Assembly (NCBI RefSeq): GCF_014649775.1
Contig: NZ_BMTR01000004.1
Coordinates: 434,001-498,000 of the forward strand
Direction of reading: 5' to 3'
DNA length: 64,000 nt
DNA from: Streptomyces longisporoflavus
Lineage (GTDB): Bacteria > Actinomycetota > Actinomycetes > Streptomycetales > Streptomycetaceae
Positions 61,659 through 64,000 of the stretch are shown here, one piece after another. Made by a program: the position numbers and the translations under genes. Under the pieces are notes generated by a model that did no database searches, was not told where the DNA came from, and was given only the letters and a program-made list of their open reading frames with translations. The stretch's first letter is position 1, and the number at the start of each line of letters is the position of its first letter.

Positions 61659-62668
61659 CGGGTCCCTCGCTTCGCGTATTCCTCCAGCTTGGCGGCCTGG
61701 TCCTTGGTGACGATCTGCGGCCCGGTGAGCACCGGCTTGCCGCCGCCGAGCACGTCGTCGTTGTACCTGTAGAGCCAGAGCAGGTCCACGGCCTCGTAGC
61801 CCTGGAGGTAGGGCTGCTGGTCGACGGCGAAGCCGAGCGTGCCGTCCTTCAGGCCCGCCGCGACCTTCTCGTTCAGGTCGAAGGTGTCGACCTCGGCCTT
61901 GCTGCCCGCGCTGTCGGCGGCCTTCACCGCGGTGTCCGCGAAGGGCGCGCCGAGCGTGACGACCGAGTCGACGGACTTGTCGGACTGGAGCCTGGCCTCG
62001 ATGGAGGACTGCACGTCGGGCATGTTCGTGCCGGTCACGTACAGGTTCTGCATCTTGCCGTCGAAGGTCTTCTTGGCGCCCTCGCAGCGCTGCTCGTGCC
62101 CGACGTTGCCCTGCTCGTGCAGGATGCAGAGCGCCTTCTTCTTGCCGCGCTTGTTGAGCTCCTCGCCGACCGCCTCGCCCGCGATCGTCTCGTCCTGGCC
62201 GATGTGGGTGAGCGCGCCGAACTCCTTGGACTCCGCGGAGCCGGAATTCACGGTGATCACCGGGATGCCGGCCTTCTTCGCGCGGGCCAGGGCGCCCTTC
62301 ATGGCGTCGGGCTTGGCGAGGGTGACGATGATGCCGTCGACCTTCTTGTCGATGTACGAGTCCACGAGCTGGGCCTGCTGCTGCGCCTCGGCGTTGTGGG
62401 AGTACAGGAACTTGATGTTGTCCTTGCGGGCCGCCTCTTCGGCACCCTCCTGGACGATGTCCCAGAACGTGTCACCGTCACCCGAGTGGGTCACCATGCC
62501 GAACGTCCACCGCGGCGTGCTCACCGCGGCCTTGCCGTGTGCCGTTGCCGCCTTGCGCGCGTCCTCGGCCCGCTTGCCGCCGGTGCTGCTGCACCCCGCG
62601 AGGGATACCCCGAGCACCGCGACCAGCACGGCGCCCACCGCACGTACCCCTGTCTGAACCCTTGCCAC
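61655..62668 (-). CDS. Sugar-binding lipoprotein (second copy)
   Basis: A 337-aa Peripla_BP_4-type solute-binding protein with lipobox LAGC (Cys about 23). Start GTG 62668 with AGAAGGG upstream; the open frame continuing to 63700 overlaps the other copy in the wrong frame. 'MVTHSGDGDTFWDIVQEGAE' and 'AVDQQPYLQGYEAVDLLWLY' are nearly the same as in its neighbour. It is followed directly by the permease gene (4-bp overlap). Confidence 0.9.
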   Translation of the reverse strand: MARVQTGVRAVGAVLVAVLGVSLAGCSSTGGKRAEDARKAATAHGKAAVSTPRWTFGMVTHSGDGDTFWDIVQEGAEEAARKDNIKFLYSHNAEAQQQAQLVDSYIDKKVDGIIVTLAKPDAMKGALARAKKAGIPVITVNSGSAESKEFGALTHIGQDETIAGEAVGEELNKRGKKKALCILHEQGNVGHEQRCEGAKKTFDGKMQNLYVTGTNMPDVQSSIEARLQSDKSVDSVVTLGAPFADTAVKAADSAGSKAEVDTFDLNEKVAAGLKDGTLGFAVDQQPYLQGYEAVDLLWLYRYNDDVLGGGKPVLTGPQIVTKDQAAKLEEYAKRGTR

Positions 62669-62763
62669 GACGCCGTGCCCTTCTAGCTCTGCTCCTCGGT
62701 GTGGCCGGTCCGGATGCCCGGCCCCGGCCGCCCAAGTATCGACCACGCGGATCACGCATGTGT

Positions 62764-63786
62764 TCATCGGGTACCGCGGGCGGTGTACTTCTCCAGCTTC
62801 GGCACGTCCTTCCCGGTGACGATCGCGGGCCCGGTCAGGACGGGCTTGCCGCCGCCGAGGACGTTCGCGTTGGTCTTGTAGAGCCACAGTTCGTCGATGG
62901 CGAGGTAGCCCTGGAGGTAGGGCTGCTGGTCGACGGCGAAACCGACCTCCTTGGCCTTGAGGCGCTTGACGACCTCGGCGTTCAGGTCGAACGTGTCGAC
63001 CTCCGCCTTGCTGCCCGCATCCTCCTTGGCCTTCACCGAGTACGCGGCGATCGGCGCGCCGAGCGTGACGACGGAGTCGATGTCCTTGGTGGCCTGGAGC
63101 TTCGCACTGACGGAGGACTCGGTGCCGGGCGCGTTGGTGCCGTCCACGTTGAGATTCTCGACCGAGCCGTCGAAGGTCTTCTTCACGCCCGCGCAGCGCT
63201 GCTCCAGCGAGACGTTCCCCTGTTCGTGGATGACGCAGAGCGCCTTCTTCTTGCCGCGCTTGTCGAGCTCCTCGCCGACCGCCTCGCCCGCCACGGACTC
63301 GTCCTGCCCGATGTGGCTCAGAGCGCCGAATTCCGCGGAGAACTCGCCGCCGGAGTTGATCGTGACGACCGGTATCCCGGCGTCCTCGGCCTTGCCGAGC
63401 ACCGTCTTCATCGCCTCCGGCTTGGCCAGGGTGACGATGATGCCGTCGACCTTCTTGTCGATAGCGGACTGGACGAGCTCGGCCTGGCCCTTGGCCTCTT
63501 TGTCGTTGGAGTAGAGGAACTCGACGTTGTCCTTGCGGGCCGCCTGCTTGGCGCCGCTCTGGACGATGTCCCAGAAGGTGTCGCCCTCGCCTGAGTGGGT
63601 GATCATCGCGATCTTGAGGCGGGGCGTGTTCACGCCCTTGCCGCCTCCCCCGCCGTCGTCCGACTCGTCCTCGTCGTCCTTGCCGCCGGAACCGCTGCAC
63701 CCGGCCGCGAGCACGATCACGGCGACGAGAGCCGCTGCCGTGCGAGCTGCGCCCCTGACGGGGCTACGCGTGGTGGGACTACGCAT
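62764..63786 (-). CDS. Sugar-binding lipoprotein (first copy)
   Basis: A 340-aa paralogue of the downstream binding protein. The lipobox is LAAGC (Cys about 30), followed by an acidic/Gly linker (DDEDESDDGGGGGKG), then the binding domain ('MITHSGEGDTFWDIVQSGAK', 'GKKKALCVIHEQGNVSLEQR'). It is the first gene of the operon, 95 bp upstream of the second copy. The two copies share many long blocks and probably arose by tandem duplication. One may bind a related sugar. Confidence 0.9.
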   Translation of the reverse strand: MRSPTTRSPVRGAARTAAALVAVIVLAAGCSGSGGKDDEDESDDGGGGGKGVNTPRLKIAMITHSGEGDTFWDIVQSGAKQAARKDNVEFLYSNDKEAKGQAELVQSAIDKKVDGIIVTLAKPEAMKTVLGKAEDAGIPVVTINSGGEFSAEFGALSHIGQDESVAGEAVGEELDKRGKKKALCVIHEQGNVSLEQRCAGVKKTFDGSVENLNVDGTNAPGTESSVSAKLQATKDIDSVVTLGAPIAAYSVKAKEDAGSKAEVDTFDLNAEVVKRLKAKEVGFAVDQQPYLQGYLAIDELWLYKTNANVLGGGKPVLTGPAIVTGKDVPKLEKYTARGTR

Positions 63787-63868
63787 GGTGGGACCACCTC
63801 TTCTCCCGGCCGCCCGAGTGCGGCTGGGGGAGTTCTAGCGGCGGGCGCGCGGCAGCGTCAATGGATTT

Positions 63869-63884
63869 GTCAGAACATTCTGAC
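63869..63884. promoter_or_regulatory. Operator candidate for the sugar transporter operon
   Basis: GTCAGAA-CA-TTCTGAC is a perfect 7-bp inverted repeat about 85 bp upstream of the first binding-protein gene (minus strand). Short perfect palindromes in this place are typical for sugar-operon repressors (LacI, GntR or ROK type). The factor is not encoded in the window. Confidence 0.5.
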
Positions 63885-63915
63885 GACCGTTGGCGAGTTG
63901 GTATCGGACGCCGTC

Positions 63916-63943
63916 GGGGCGGCCCCGAAGACGGGGCCGCCCC
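63916..63943. terminator. Strong hairpin at the right edge
   Basis: A perfect 12-bp stem (GGGGCGGCCCCG / CGGGGCCGCCCC) with loop AAGA. It likely terminates a gene beyond the window. Confidence 0.8.
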
Positions 63944-63965
63944 AACGATCACGTGTGACGGTGTG

Positions 63966-63985
63966 GTGCCGCGCTACCGCGGCAC
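63966..63985. terminator. Second hairpin at the right edge
   Basis: GTGCCGCG-CTAC-CGCGGCAC, an 8-bp perfect stem with a 4-nt loop, 22 bp after the previous hairpin. Together they make a double terminator. Confidence 0.6.
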
Positions 63986-64000
63986 GGCACCAGTCAGTGC

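Noticed and set aside
62669..63700. Extension of the second sugar-binding protein through the first copy
   Set aside because: It is a frame-shifted reading of the first copy; the GTG 62668 start is followed by a normal lipoprotein signal.

Overview
The window is a 64 kb piece of an actinobacterial chromosome, almost certainly Streptomyces. The evidence is very high GC throughout, GTG/TTG starts behind purine-rich ribosome sites, many four-base ATGA/GTGA gene overlaps, U-less hairpin terminators, DUF4232 and DUF6278-like proteins, an F420-dependent oxidoreductase, an ECF41 sigma factor, and the dispersed 'GGGGCGCGGGGAACTGCGCG' extragenic repeat. I see no rRNA, tRNA, CRISPR array, insertion sequence or phage module. 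The right edge cuts the intergenic region beyond the last gene and the left edge cuts a livF-like gene.

Layout. 1-5.5 kb: LivF-type ATPase divergent from a PucR regulator, glycerate kinase, ADP-ribosylglycohydrolase, Nudix protein. 5.6-12.7 kb: alkylation-repair pair (Ada/AlkA fusion plus Ogt), FAD oxidoreductase, inositol-monophosphatase-like enzyme, BaeRF protein, lipoprotein. 12.7-19.4 kb: arginine deiminase plus antiporter, lipoate-protein ligase, DUF4232 lipoprotein, two-component system. 19.6-26.8 kb: AhpD-like protein with a QH tail coupled to a methyltransferase, NCS1 permease, NfeD/flotillin pair, second PucR regulator. 27.2-34.4 kb: ECF41 sigma factor with its divergent carboxymuconolactone-decarboxylase-family partner, YceI protein, an endonuclease-family gene remnant, and a four-gene reductive-pyrimidine-type operon (ureidopropionase-like amidohydrolase, class III aminotransferase, dihydropyrimidinase, F420 LLM oxidoreductase). 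34.6-46.7 kb: large low-complexity protein, TetR with a divergent SnoaL/NmrA pair, XRE regulator facing a SUKH-WD40 protein, gamma-glutamyltransferase, a frameshifted gene, L,D-transpeptidase, secreted CocE-like hydrolase. 46.7-50.5 kb: complete glutamate-type ABC importer. 50.7-57.8 kb: secreted SGNH hydrolase, exonuclease III, metallo-hydrolase, PcaD-PcaC fusion lacking the usual serine, frameshifted ornithine-cyclodeaminase-family gene, sulfite-oxidase-family enzyme. 57.8-63.8 kb: ROK kinase and a sugar ABC transporter with two tandem binding lipoproteins.

Theme. Much of the window handles nitrogen compounds: NCS1 nucleobase permease, pyrimidine-ring catabolism, two PucR regulators, arginine deiminase, gamma-glutamyltransferase, glutamate uptake. 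The most striking regulatory structure is a near-perfect 29-bp mirror between the ECF41 sigma gene and its partner. It places an ECF41-like promoter in front of each gene. No clearly new defence or mobile system was found. The best candidates for new biology are the ECF41 mirror promoter, the F420 oxidoreductase in the pyrimidine operon, the serine-less PcaDC, and the SUKH-WD40 protein beside an XRE regulator.
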